DNA of 64,000 nucleotides from Euryarchaeota archaeon UBA462. Its GTDB lineage: Archaea; Thermoplasmatota; Poseidoniia; Poseidoniales; Thalassarchaeaceae. The notes beneath the pieces were generated by a model, which saw only the letters and a program-made list of their open reading frames with translations, searched no databases and was not told where the DNA came from. Of this stretch, positions 9,801-16,712 are shown piece after piece. The DNA lies in NCBI GenBank assembly GCA_002506755.1, contig DAYD01000004.1, positions 1 through 64,000 on the forward strand. Direction: 5' to 3'. Position 1 is the stretch's first letter. The number at the start of each line of letters is the position of its first letter. Both the position numbers and the translations under genes were made by a program.

Positions 9801-10632
9801 CGAATGCAGCAATCTAGTTGGAACAGGCAGTATGGCTGAGAGTGTTGGAGATCTATTGAACCTTGGACAACCAGCTCCCTACATGTTGGTACTAGCCATT
9901 TTTGGATTAACAATGATAATACTGATCTGGCTTATTCTTGACACCATATTCAAATCACCGTGGGGGAGAATACTGAAGTCAATAAGGGAAGACGAGGAGG
10001 TAGCTCAACACCACGGCCACGATATCTTGACCCACAAAGCTGCTAGCCTCGCCCTTGGAGCGGCTATCGCTGCACTTGCAGGGAGCCTATGGGCATGGAA
10101 ATTGACCGGTTTCCAGCCTAGCTTCATGGCCCCTGCTAGGACTACCTTTTTGGTTTGGTGCGCATTTGTCGTCGGAGGTATGGGAAATAACAGAGGTATG
10201 GTAATCGGGGCATTCATTTATGTCCTCATGGAGTTCGTATTCAACGTCTTGGTAGCGGCTCAGGGGACTACAGGACTTCCGTTAAACGATACGGCTGATA
10301 GGATTGACAGCATTTTCGCTATGTTTGTTCAAGAGCCCCAGGAGTTAGCTATTGTCTTCGCTCTCCTGGCTTTGTTGGGATTACTAATCAAACAACCTGG
10401 AATTCGTGAGTTAGGTTTCTCAGGATTCATTGTAATGATTTTGTCTGCGATCCTGATGGACCAGAGGTCAATTTCAGAGTCGTTCATTGGAGGTACCATA
10501 ATGGCAGATATGGCCTATTTCAAGGTCCTCCTGATAGGATCAATGATCGTGCTGTCTCTAAAGTATAATCCTAAGGGGCTTCTTCCAGAGGTCCCAAATA
10601 GACCAGAGAGACCTTCCGGGGGTGAGTCATAG
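6877..10632 (+). CDS. Fused LivH-LivM branched-chain amino acid-type ABC permease with TM2-like insert
   Basis: A 1251-residue membrane protein. Residues about 140-510 are a LivH-type permease: TYKVQRYGNFAQSELFMIG, then GRRMRAVADNPDLAASSGI (the ATPase-contact loop), then IIVLGTIGSIGGAIVGALIVG. Residues about 770-1235 are a LivM-type permease: HTGVTGLVNFGVIFFVGIG, AYPTARLRMDYFAIVTISLG and GRILKSIREDEEVAQHHGHD. The two halves are normally separate proteins. Between them, at about 520-740, ISPLGALGAHNFWRGKN resembles a TM2 domain start and is followed by two hydrophobic segments and a soluble region. The start is the TTG at 6877 behind GAGGTG at 6866-6871, or the ATG at 6886. The 3' end overlaps livG by one base. 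Confidence 0.88.
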   Translation: MNDMIKGISAAILNSKLHKSWRLASRGQRRAVIAIAIFVDASLGLLYQNGSLNLLDFLVGGSIPNDLPWLLQIVEAASAAFFAVKIIFDDLPKGKVRTGLIFLSPVFLLSTIWLILEFLFLGLDRDATVIIDMGTIGIGTLTWSSTYLAIAVGLTLTYKVQRYGNFAQSELFMIGMYLSMVMIWSDFFFPLYDANSDGVLAWSLLLWTLVAAFFLTGIAGVLIDRTVYRGFREKGASPQIMMIASLGVALILRALTYLRFGAGINIFEPDRDWRIPSLRWNIPTTKFRFNLGMKDLQDGGTYTGYECESGQRVVHEVAKPHLEVYDKMTDCVTEFTTGYPYYKGAVPVVVFTSVIFLLILLKKTRLGRRMRAVADNPDLAASSGINVERIQMTSAFLSAGISGVGGAVFAMTLRFSPETAFTLLLPSFAIIVLGTIGSIGGAIVGALIVGFVRTLSSPVLIGIGLDLGRSNYTALENVMPYIFLVAILMIMPEGIGDAYEKWKVERLRKKAEQDKQPSEKVGGLLAISPLGALGAHNFWRGKNSRGETMLILTLGSYIFHRISRFVAGNSLAPGSCSKACQESNAVDSNFELLTGRTSGDFILEDSPLTRSDLLFQKSPPSGLTDIEIESWTEEAVLEMNESWLSMMNLEMDLVELIVSVGDVVWPAIPVIIWGIAIVEGIYSLNGMKKDPLEPIFTNLDKILYPISVIRDNCSIIFERLSSRANLAILDIQRRISVLIGSIIVLISDTDSYKAVRSHDFINRIKQKAPYGRESPYGSWMLFSVLLIVMLGFVWWLPVADQEDARFIKVLQVSNVIVTLSIFALMAFSLNVHTGVTGLVNFGVIFFVGIGAISVGILTAPENLYGYDWPVFWAVVAGAIVAAVFGWLLAYPTARLRMDYFAIVTISLGEILRYLLMGESLLRAGTFGNSMGISNYKLPLKSWWFCGPIPPTKDPLPGPDGLLGNADDLIREYSPNECSNLVGTGSMAESVGDLLNLGQPAPYMLVLAIFGLTMIILIWLILDTIFKSPWGRILKSIREDEEVAQHHGHDILTHKAASLALGAAIAALAGSLWAWKLTGFQPSFMAPARTTFLVWCAFVVGGMGNNRGMVIGAFIYVLMEFVFNVLVAAQGTTGLPLNDTADRIDSIFAMFVQEPQELAIVFALLALLGLLIKQPGIRELGFSGFIVMILSAILMDQRSISESFIGGTIMADMAYFKVLLIGSMIVLSLKYNPKGLLPEVPNRPERPSGGES

Positions 10633-11420
10633 TGGGAGAATTTCTCAGAGTAGATGCCCTTAGGATGGAGTTTGGAGGCCTAGTAGCAGTCAAGGAAGTC
10701 TCTTTCACAGTAGGTGAAGGGGAGTTTGTAGGTCTCATCGGTCCCAATGGTTGTGGAAAGTCTACTACCTTCAACTGCATCAGTGGGCTTCTCAATCAGA
10801 CAGCAGGCAAAGTCGAGATGTTCGGAGAGGATGTATCGGAATTGAGACCGGACCAGATTCAGAACCTTGGAATGACTAGAACATTCCAACACACTAGACT
10901 CTGGAGAAGAATGACGGTGATTGAGAATCTACTGGTACCCCCAAGGAAGCAATTTTCTCCCAGTCTGATTAAGTCCCTGCTAAAACCAGATTCCAGGTCA
11001 GCAGAGAGGAAGAGATTGGAAGAGGCTTACACCATATTGGACCAACTCGAGGTACCCCACATGGCACACAATCTAACCAGTGAACTGTCTGGTGGACAAA
11101 GCAAACTGGTAGATATTGGCAGGTCGATGATGGGAAATCCAAGACTCCTACTTCTCGATGAGCCCGTGGCGGGCGTGGCCGGTCCTCTTGCTATGAAAAT
11201 CTTCAACAACCTGAGAAGAATAGTTGATGAGACCGGAATCTCAGTCCTAATTATTGAGCATAACATGGACTTCATTCTCAGACAGGGAGTAGATCGGATA
11301 ATAGTGATGAACGAAGGAGAAGTCCTGATGCAAGGAACGCCAGATGAGGTTCGTGCCAACAGAGAGGTAATAGAAGCATATCTGGGATCAACAGGGAAAA
11401 AAGAGGTGGAAGAGGAATGA
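10632..11420 (+). CDS. livG: Branched-chain amino acid-type ABC transporter ATP-binding protein LivG
   Basis: A 262-residue cytoplasmic ATPase. Walker A is GPNGCGKSTT and the Q-loop region is TRTFQHTRLWRRMTVIENLL, the long LivG-type form. The ABC signature is LSGGQSKLVDIGRSM, Walker B is LLLLDEPVAGVAG, and the switch His lies in IIEHNMDF. The DEPVAG rather than DEPTA after Walker B is typical of LivG. The start is a GTG at 10632 that shares one base with the permease stop codon. It overlaps the next gene by 4 bases (ATGA), which indicates translational coupling within the operon. Confidence 0.93.
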   Translation: MGEFLRVDALRMEFGGLVAVKEVSFTVGEGEFVGLIGPNGCGKSTTFNCISGLLNQTAGKVEMFGEDVSELRPDQIQNLGMTRTFQHTRLWRRMTVIENLLVPPRKQFSPSLIKSLLKPDSRSAERKRLEEAYTILDQLEVPHMAHNLTSELSGGQSKLVDIGRSMMGNPRLLLLDEPVAGVAGPLAMKIFNNLRRIVDETGISVLIIEHNMDFILRQGVDRIIVMNEGEVLMQGTPDEVRANREVIEAYLGSTGKKEVEEE

Positions 11421-12136
11421 GCAGTGTACTCGAAATAGAATCCTTGGAAGGAGGATATGGAAGCGTTCAGATTCTCTATGGTATAGATATGCACGTAGAT
11501 GAGGGCGAGTTTGTCACAATCATAGGGCCAAACGGATGCGGAAAGTCCACACTAATCAAGACGATTTTCGGAATCGCCACGCACTATGGGGGAAATGTGA
11601 GCTACAGAGGCGAGAACGTCTCTGGTTGGAGAACAGACCAACTTGTGAATCATGGTATAGCATACGTCCCACAGGTGGACAATGTCTTCCCATCCCTATC
11701 GGTTGAAGAGAACCTCCAGATGGGGGGGAATTCTCTGCCAAATAACATACTTAATGAGAGAATTGAGCGATCACTCGATATGTTCCCTGATCTCAGATCT
11801 AGGGAACACGACCTAGCAGCCTCTCTTTCGGGGGGGGAAAGGCAGATGCTAGCCATTTCGCGAGCCCTGATTTCTGACCCAAGTCTTCTGTTGCTTGACG
11901 AGCCTACGGCGGCACTGTCCCCTCTGTATCAGGAGCAAATAATAGGGAGAATAGACTCACTAAGGGAGAATGGTATCACTATCCTGATTGTGGAACAGAA
12001 CGCCAGACTGTCACTATCTAGATCAGATCGTGGATACATTATGTCCAATGGGAAGATTGTACATTCAGGGGACGCTCAAAACATACTGACAGACCCAGAG
12101 ATTGGAGAGTACTTCCTTGGCTCTACTGAACATTGA
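11417..12136 (+). CDS. livF: Branched-chain amino acid-type ABC transporter ATP-binding protein LivF
   Basis: A 239-residue ATPase, the partner of LivG. Walker A is GPNGCGKSTL, the signature is LSGGERQMLAISRAL, Walker B is LLLLDEPTAALSP, and the switch His is replaced by Gln in IVEQNARLSLS, which is the normal LivF form. The segment SGWRTDQLVNHGIAYVPQ is the LivF Q-loop region. It is the last gene of the operon. Its stop lies one base from the convergent gene that ends at 12138. Confidence 0.93.
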   Translation: MSSVLEIESLEGGYGSVQILYGIDMHVDEGEFVTIIGPNGCGKSTLIKTIFGIATHYGGNVSYRGENVSGWRTDQLVNHGIAYVPQVDNVFPSLSVEENLQMGGNSLPNNILNERIERSLDMFPDLRSREHDLAASLSGGERQMLAISRALISDPSLLLLDEPTAALSPLYQEQIIGRIDSLRENGITILIVEQNARLSLSRSDRGYIMSNGKIVHSGDAQNILTDPEIGEYFLGSTEH

Positions 12137-12137
12137 C

Positions 12138-13874
12138 CTAATCTATAAGTCCCAATGCCTGTTGAGGCCACATCATCTTAGAGACTCTACCAGGAGTCAT
12201 CCCAAGAGCACCATTCACTGCCTCTGAGGTGTCCTTATCCATCTTTGATATCTGATCGAAGGTCCTAATCCCCAAAACCTTGAGCTTCTTTTCGATTTCC
12301 AAATCTATTCCTTTTATATCCGTCAAATTATCTGATTTCCTGTCACCAGCCTTTCCAATCAGAGACCAGTTGATTTTTGCAGCACTGAGATCGGCCATTC
12401 CAGTTTCCTCCCCGCTTTCATTCGGAGGTGTTGAAGAAACACTTTCCAGGTCAATCATTGTAATTGCCTGTTTTGTCCACTCCATCTCGGCAACTCTGCC
12501 CGGAACGAACTCCAGTGCGTCATTAATCGCCTCAGTTTCCTTGGAATCGAGTTTTGAGAGTTGGTCAAACGTCTTGATACCGAGGGCATTCAGCTTCTTT
12601 TGGGTGAAAACTTCAATGCCGTTTATTCTAGAAAGATCATCCTTTTTATCCCCCTCTCCCGATCCTATTTTGCTCCAATCAAGCATGTCTTTTCTTTGCC
12701 TAACTCTCTCAATAATCTCGTTTTCTCTCTTCTCCCTCTCTGCATCCTCATTGATTTGCTCAACGTTCGTACCGGCTACTTCGGCATTCATCAACGCTTC
12801 ATCCAGCTTCCTCTTCGCTGCCTCAGCATCGGCCCTTGCCTCTTTTGCCTCGTCTTCCTCGATTTCAGCGATCAAACGGGCCTCTTCTGCTTCTTCTTCC
12901 TCTTTTTCTGCCCTCTTTACTGCCTCTTCTGCCTCTATTTTTGCAATCTTGACCTGGTCTTCCGCCTTTTTTATTGCTTCTTTTACTTCTGAAGACTGAA
13001 GCTCCCGTTTCTCTTCAGCCTCCTCTGCTATCTCCATAGCCACTTTCTGTGCATGGGCTTCTTCTTTGGTAATTTTAAGTGCTGCTCTCTTTTTTTCCAT
13101 TTCGGCTTCCAAACTCCTCATTTCCGCCTCAAGCTGTTCTATGTCAGCTTCAGGCTCTTCATCTGGAAGATTTTCAGATCCAGTGTCGATGGGTCCACCA
13201 GCTTCACTCACTTCTTCGGATAGCTCCGGGGGTACCTCAAGTTTATCCTGTTTGATTAATGGAATATTCTGTGAAATTCCCACTAGCTCTGAAGCAATCT
13301 CGGGTATCAGGCGTAGTGAATCTTTCATCCTGTGAGTATCATCAACCTCGTACAGTTGCACGTTTTCACATTTTTCCTCAACTTTTCGCGAGTAACTTAT
13401 TGGAACAACTTCGTCGAATTTCCCATGCATTATCGATGTTTTGTGGGCAGGTACTGGCCATGACATCCTCTCGGCCGATTCCATAAACTCCCAAGGAAGT
13501 ACAATGTCCATTTCGAACCCCGTATACCTCCGTTCTCCCGTAGTTTTCCATGCGCTTCTTCCAGCCTCTTCCATCCCTTCCCAGTTTTCAGCCAAGCCAA
13601 ACGCCGGAGCTATCAATAGTAGCTTGATTTCTGCATCTGGCCTCATAGAGGAGGCATTTGCTACTGCCAATCCTCCCATCGAAGAGCCTACAAGTAAATC
13701 GAAATTATCTCGATCTAAGTAGCGAATAATAACTTCCGTTTGGCTGGCTATACTCCATCCCAGCTCCGACATCTTTGGTGCCGTGACATCCCAACGCAAT
13801 GCCTCTCGCATATACGTAGGCTTGGATCCATCAGGACTGCCTTCAAACCCGTGAGCAAACAGGACTCGCATCAC
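12138..13874 (-). CDS. Esterase-like alpha/beta hydrolase fused to a coiled coil and two HhH domains
   Basis: A 578-residue multidomain protein. Residues 1-200 resemble the YqiA/UPF0227 esterase family, with an N-terminal VLFAHGFEGSPDGSKP oxyanion region. The nucleophile elbow is GSSMG (S65), and the probable Asp and His are in MHGKFDEVVP and VDDTHRMKD. Residues about 235-395 are a charged, Ala/Glu/Lys-rich coiled coil. The C-terminus carries two copies of a helix-hairpin-helix module (about 405-475 and 505-576) of the form L-x-x-I-x-G-I...L-x-x-L-G-I-x-T-F...PGRV...W-x-x-QA. That module is common at the ends of unrelated bacterial proteins. The combination suggests an enzyme tethered to a nucleic acid or a protein scaffold, but the substrate is unknown. 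A paralogous C-terminus occurs in the gene at 21047-22591. Confidence 0.72.
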   Translation of the reverse strand: MMRVLFAHGFEGSPDGSKPTYMREALRWDVTAPKMSELGWSIASQTEVIIRYLDRDNFDLLVGSSMGGLAVANASSMRPDAEIKLLLIAPAFGLAENWEGMEEAGRSAWKTTGERRYTGFEMDIVLPWEFMESAERMSWPVPAHKTSIMHGKFDEVVPISYSRKVEEKCENVQLYEVDDTHRMKDSLRLIPEIASELVGISQNIPLIKQDKLEVPPELSEEVSEAGGPIDTGSENLPDEEPEADIEQLEAEMRSLEAEMEKKRAALKITKEEAHAQKVAMEIAEEAEEKRELQSSEVKEAIKKAEDQVKIAKIEAEEAVKRAEKEEEEAEEARLIAEIEEDEAKEARADAEAAKRKLDEALMNAEVAGTNVEQINEDAEREKRENEIIERVRQRKDMLDWSKIGSGEGDKKDDLSRINGIEVFTQKKLNALGIKTFDQLSKLDSKETEAINDALEFVPGRVAEMEWTKQAITMIDLESVSSTPPNESGEETGMADLSAAKINWSLIGKAGDRKSDNLTDIKGIDLEIEKKLKVLGIRTFDQISKMDKDTSEAVNGALGMTPGRVSKMMWPQQALGLID

Positions 13875-13895
13875 AACTCGCCTACCAAAACACCC

Positions 13896-14327
13896 CTACT
13901 CCTTGAATTGGAGTCCCAGCAATTCAAAATCTGCTAGAGGGCATCGTGTCATGATTGCTTCGGCCATTATTCTGATGTGGATTTCAGCTACTACATGAAC
14001 CACCGATTGAAACATATGTCCGGCATGGACGTTGTTATCATCATCGGACCAGCAGCAGTGGATATGTGTGAATGCCTCACCCTCCTCTGTTCTTGCAATG
14101 TTCCCAGACAAACTCACCAATTCTGAGGGATTTTTCAGATCCCTTCTTTGGTAAATCCCCTTTTCATTCATGTATCCGTACTTATTTTCGCGAGTTCTGC
14201 CGATGCCGCTGGTGATAGCTGCCGCGTCAAATCCAACCTCATCTGCTAAGCTTTGCAGAGAGGCATGAATGCCCTCTCCTGGGTCCAGTCTTACGAACAG
14301 GTCGCTCCCCGATCTAGTATGTTCCAT
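13896..14327 (-). CDS. PPC-domain (DUF296) protein
   Basis: A 143-residue single-domain protein of the plant and prokaryote conserved (PPC/DUF296) family. Visible family features are LFVRLDPGEGIHASLQSLAD at the N-terminus, AAAITSGIGRTRENKYGYMN, ELVSLSGNIARTEEGEAFTH and the His-rich IHCCWSDDDNNVHAGHMF, which binds a metal in several members. In plants the domain sits in AT-hook DNA-binding proteins, while prokaryotic forms lack the AT-hook and have no settled function. It lies 21 bases upstream of the esterase/HhH gene on the same strand, so the two are probably co-transcribed. Confidence 0.85.
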   Translation of the reverse strand: MEHTRSGSDLFVRLDPGEGIHASLQSLADEVGFDAAAITSGIGRTRENKYGYMNEKGIYQRRDLKNPSELVSLSGNIARTEEGEAFTHIHCCWSDDDNNVHAGHMFQSVVHVVAEIHIRIMAEAIMTRCPLADFELLGLQFKE

Positions 14328-14370
14328 GGCTACGGATCGAGATAAGTGACTTCAACCATACCATCCGCAA

Positions 14371-14411
14371 CTTTCTAGTGGCACCTCAGAAGAATACCAT
14401 CCACTAGAAAG
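14371..14411. repeat. Inverted repeat in the divergent region before mcm
   Basis: CTTTCTAGTGG at 14371-14381 is repeated in exact inverse as CCACTAGAAAG at 14401-14411, leaving a 19-base spacer. It lies in the 209-base gap between the divergent PPC gene and mcm, the largest intergenic gap in the window. It could be an operator for either gene, a hairpin in the PPC leader, or part of a replication-linked element. Nothing further separates these options. Confidence 0.5.
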
Positions 14412-14536
14412 ATAAAGTTGGATAATTGATGACCTGAAAATGGGTAATCTTTCCAATGGAAGCAAAGGGGTTGCTTTATTCCACCGTACTAATCATAAGC
14501 TGTCAGTTCTGAGTCGTTAAGCCCGGTGGCCAGACA

Positions 14537-16699
14537 ATGACGATGGCAACACATGACGCATCAGCAAGATGGCGGACCTTTCTGGAGGAAGCGAAAGAGT
14601 CGGAGGTCATCACTCTCCTCTCCAGGCAGTCAAATTTTCCTTACATGTCAGTACCATTCCACGAGCTCCAGACTTTCGATCCAGATTTTGCTGAGGACAT
14701 TCTAGAGCACCCCAAACCCATCCTATCAGCCGGTTCTAAGACTCTGATTGAAATTTGTAGAGAGAGGGGTGAAGAAATAGACGCTCTTCTCCGTGTAGGT
14801 GAACTTCCAAGCGATACTCGAAAGCCTCTGAGGGAGATAGGGAGCTCAGATATAGACAAACTTAGGAGCGTGGATGTGATAGTAACCAAGATCTCGGAAA
14901 TCAAACCAAGAATCCACAAGGCCGTGTTCAAGTGCGAGTCATGTGGACACGATATAGACATAGATCAAGAGAATGAGAGAGAGCTAAAGGAACCTCTGAG
15001 TTGTCCACAGGCTCTTGGTGGATGTGGTAGTTCGAAGCCTGCAACAAGGTTTGATTTGGTACTGATCAGTTCGAGAATGGTAAACAACCAATGGATAGAG
15101 ATACAGGAACAGCCAGAAAACGTCCCTAGCGGTGCTCAACCTCGTAGGGGAATGGTTCTGATTGAGGGGGATCAGGTAAACAAGCACCTACCGGGAGAGA
15201 GAATCACCGCTAATGTGATTCCTGTCGTACGGAGCGAGGTCAGGAATCGAAAGAAGACTCCTATGTTTGACGTAATCTTCCATATGGTAAGCTCGGAGCA
15301 CGAGAGCACCCCCTTTACCGAAATCACCATTGATGAGGAGGATAGCGAGAAGATAGTTGAGATTTCTAAAAGAGAAGATCTGATGATGCTTGTTCAGAGG
15401 TCAATCGCACCTTCCATTTTCGCAACGGGGATCCTCGGTTTTGTTAAGCGATCCCTTGCTCTCCAGCTATTTGGCGGGGTCTCGAGGAGGCTGAACGACA
15501 AAACCAGATCTAGAGGAGACATCCACATCCTACTGATGGGTGATCCCGGTGTAGCGAAATCACACCTACTCACATTCATCTCTGAATTATCGCCCAGAGG
15601 TAGGTTTGCGACAGGCGGCGGAGTATCGGGTGCCGGATTGACAGCAGCTGCGGTTAGGGATGCTTTTGGGGATGGAAGGTTCGCTTTGGAGGCTGGAGTT
15701 CTTCCTCTTTCAGATCGCGGCCTAGCGGCAATCGACGAGTTTGACAAGATCTCGGAGGACGACAGGAGAATGATGCATCCAGCAATGGAACAACAACAGG
15801 TTCATGTGGCCAAAGGTGGGATTACGGCCACACTTCATTCCAGGTGCGCAATCCTTGCTGCAGCTAATCCCAAGGATGGACGTTTCAGTAAGAGAGGACC
15901 AAATCAGAGCGTCATGCGCTCATTCCAAGAGACCGGTCTTCCGCCCCCGCTAGCATCGAGATTCGATATTATTTGGATGATTAGGGATGAGATCAGGATC
16001 CATGATGATGAACGGATTGCTAGGCACATACTGGACAATAGAACTGCAGGAAAAAGTGAGGCATTATTGGAAGGAAGAATTGAGATTAGCCCCGGCGATT
16101 CAGGAGATGAGCCGGCCCTAACACAATCAAAAGACGGTGAGGAGCATTTGACTCAGGAATTCCTCAGAAAATATATTGCATTCGCAAAGAGAACAATACA
16201 CCCTCAGTTGGATGATGATGCAAAGTCCGAGATTCTGAAGTACTACACCGAGGAACGACAATCCTTCGGCAGAGAGGACCAGTACCAATCAGATGAGAGG
16301 GATAGAGAATCTGTTATCCCAATTACAGCAAGGGCATTGGAGGCACTTATCCGACTAACTGAGGCACATGCTAGAATGCATCTCAGGGACACAGCTACAG
16401 CAAATGATGCAAAGGTGGCATTGGCAGTTTTCAAGCACTGGAGAGAAGAATCGGGAATAGAGGATGAATCTGAGCTCCACTCTGGAGTATCTGTCAAGGC
16501 CCGATCGAACAACTCAGCAATTATGCAGATAATCAGGGAAGTCTGCTCGGAAAACGGAAACATAGCCGAGAGAACTGAGATCTACAATCAGGCGATTAAG
16601 AGGAATATCTCCGAAATGGAGGTGGACAAGGTAATCTCTCGGATGCTAACGAATGGTCAGCTATTCAGTCCTAGAATTGATCAATTCTCATTCGCATGA
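14537..16699 (+). CDS. mcm: Replicative minichromosome maintenance helicase MCM
   Basis: A 720-residue archaeal MCM that unwinds DNA at replication forks as a hexamer. The N-terminal domain includes a zinc-binding set starting CESCGHDI (about residues 134-137) and ending CPQALGGC. Walker A is GDPGVAKS at 335-342 (K341), Walker B is LAAIDEFDK, sensor 1 is AILAAANP, and the arginine finger segment is LASRFDIIW. A C-terminal winged-helix region follows after residue about 640 (IMQIIREVC...RTEIYNQAI). The length is normal and there is no intein. The start is the ATG at 14537, with a second ATG two codons later. gatE follows 13 bases after the stop. Confidence 0.96.
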   Translation: MTMATHDASARWRTFLEEAKESEVITLLSRQSNFPYMSVPFHELQTFDPDFAEDILEHPKPILSAGSKTLIEICRERGEEIDALLRVGELPSDTRKPLREIGSSDIDKLRSVDVIVTKISEIKPRIHKAVFKCESCGHDIDIDQENERELKEPLSCPQALGGCGSSKPATRFDLVLISSRMVNNQWIEIQEQPENVPSGAQPRRGMVLIEGDQVNKHLPGERITANVIPVVRSEVRNRKKTPMFDVIFHMVSSEHESTPFTEITIDEEDSEKIVEISKREDLMMLVQRSIAPSIFATGILGFVKRSLALQLFGGVSRRLNDKTRSRGDIHILLMGDPGVAKSHLLTFISELSPRGRFATGGGVSGAGLTAAAVRDAFGDGRFALEAGVLPLSDRGLAAIDEFDKISEDDRRMMHPAMEQQQVHVAKGGITATLHSRCAILAAANPKDGRFSKRGPNQSVMRSFQETGLPPPLASRFDIIWMIRDEIRIHDDERIARHILDNRTAGKSEALLEGRIEISPGDSGDEPALTQSKDGEEHLTQEFLRKYIAFAKRTIHPQLDDDAKSEILKYYTEERQSFGREDQYQSDERDRESVIPITARALEALIRLTEAHARMHLRDTATANDAKVALAVFKHWREESGIEDESELHSGVSVKARSNNSAIMQIIREVCSENGNIAERTEIYNQAIKRNISEMEVDKVISRMLTNGQLFSPRIDQFSFA

Positions 16700-16712
16700 G
16701 TCCGCTTACCCT

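Noticed and set aside
12280..12999. Long antisense frame inside the coiled-coil part of the hydrolase gene
   Set aside because: It is Ser-rich because it mirrors Glu/Ala-rich codons; there is no family similarity or start context. The same holds for the frame at 21705-22169.
14537..16699. Possible intein in MCM
   Set aside because: The protein has the normal length and the Walker A and B motifs are uninterrupted.
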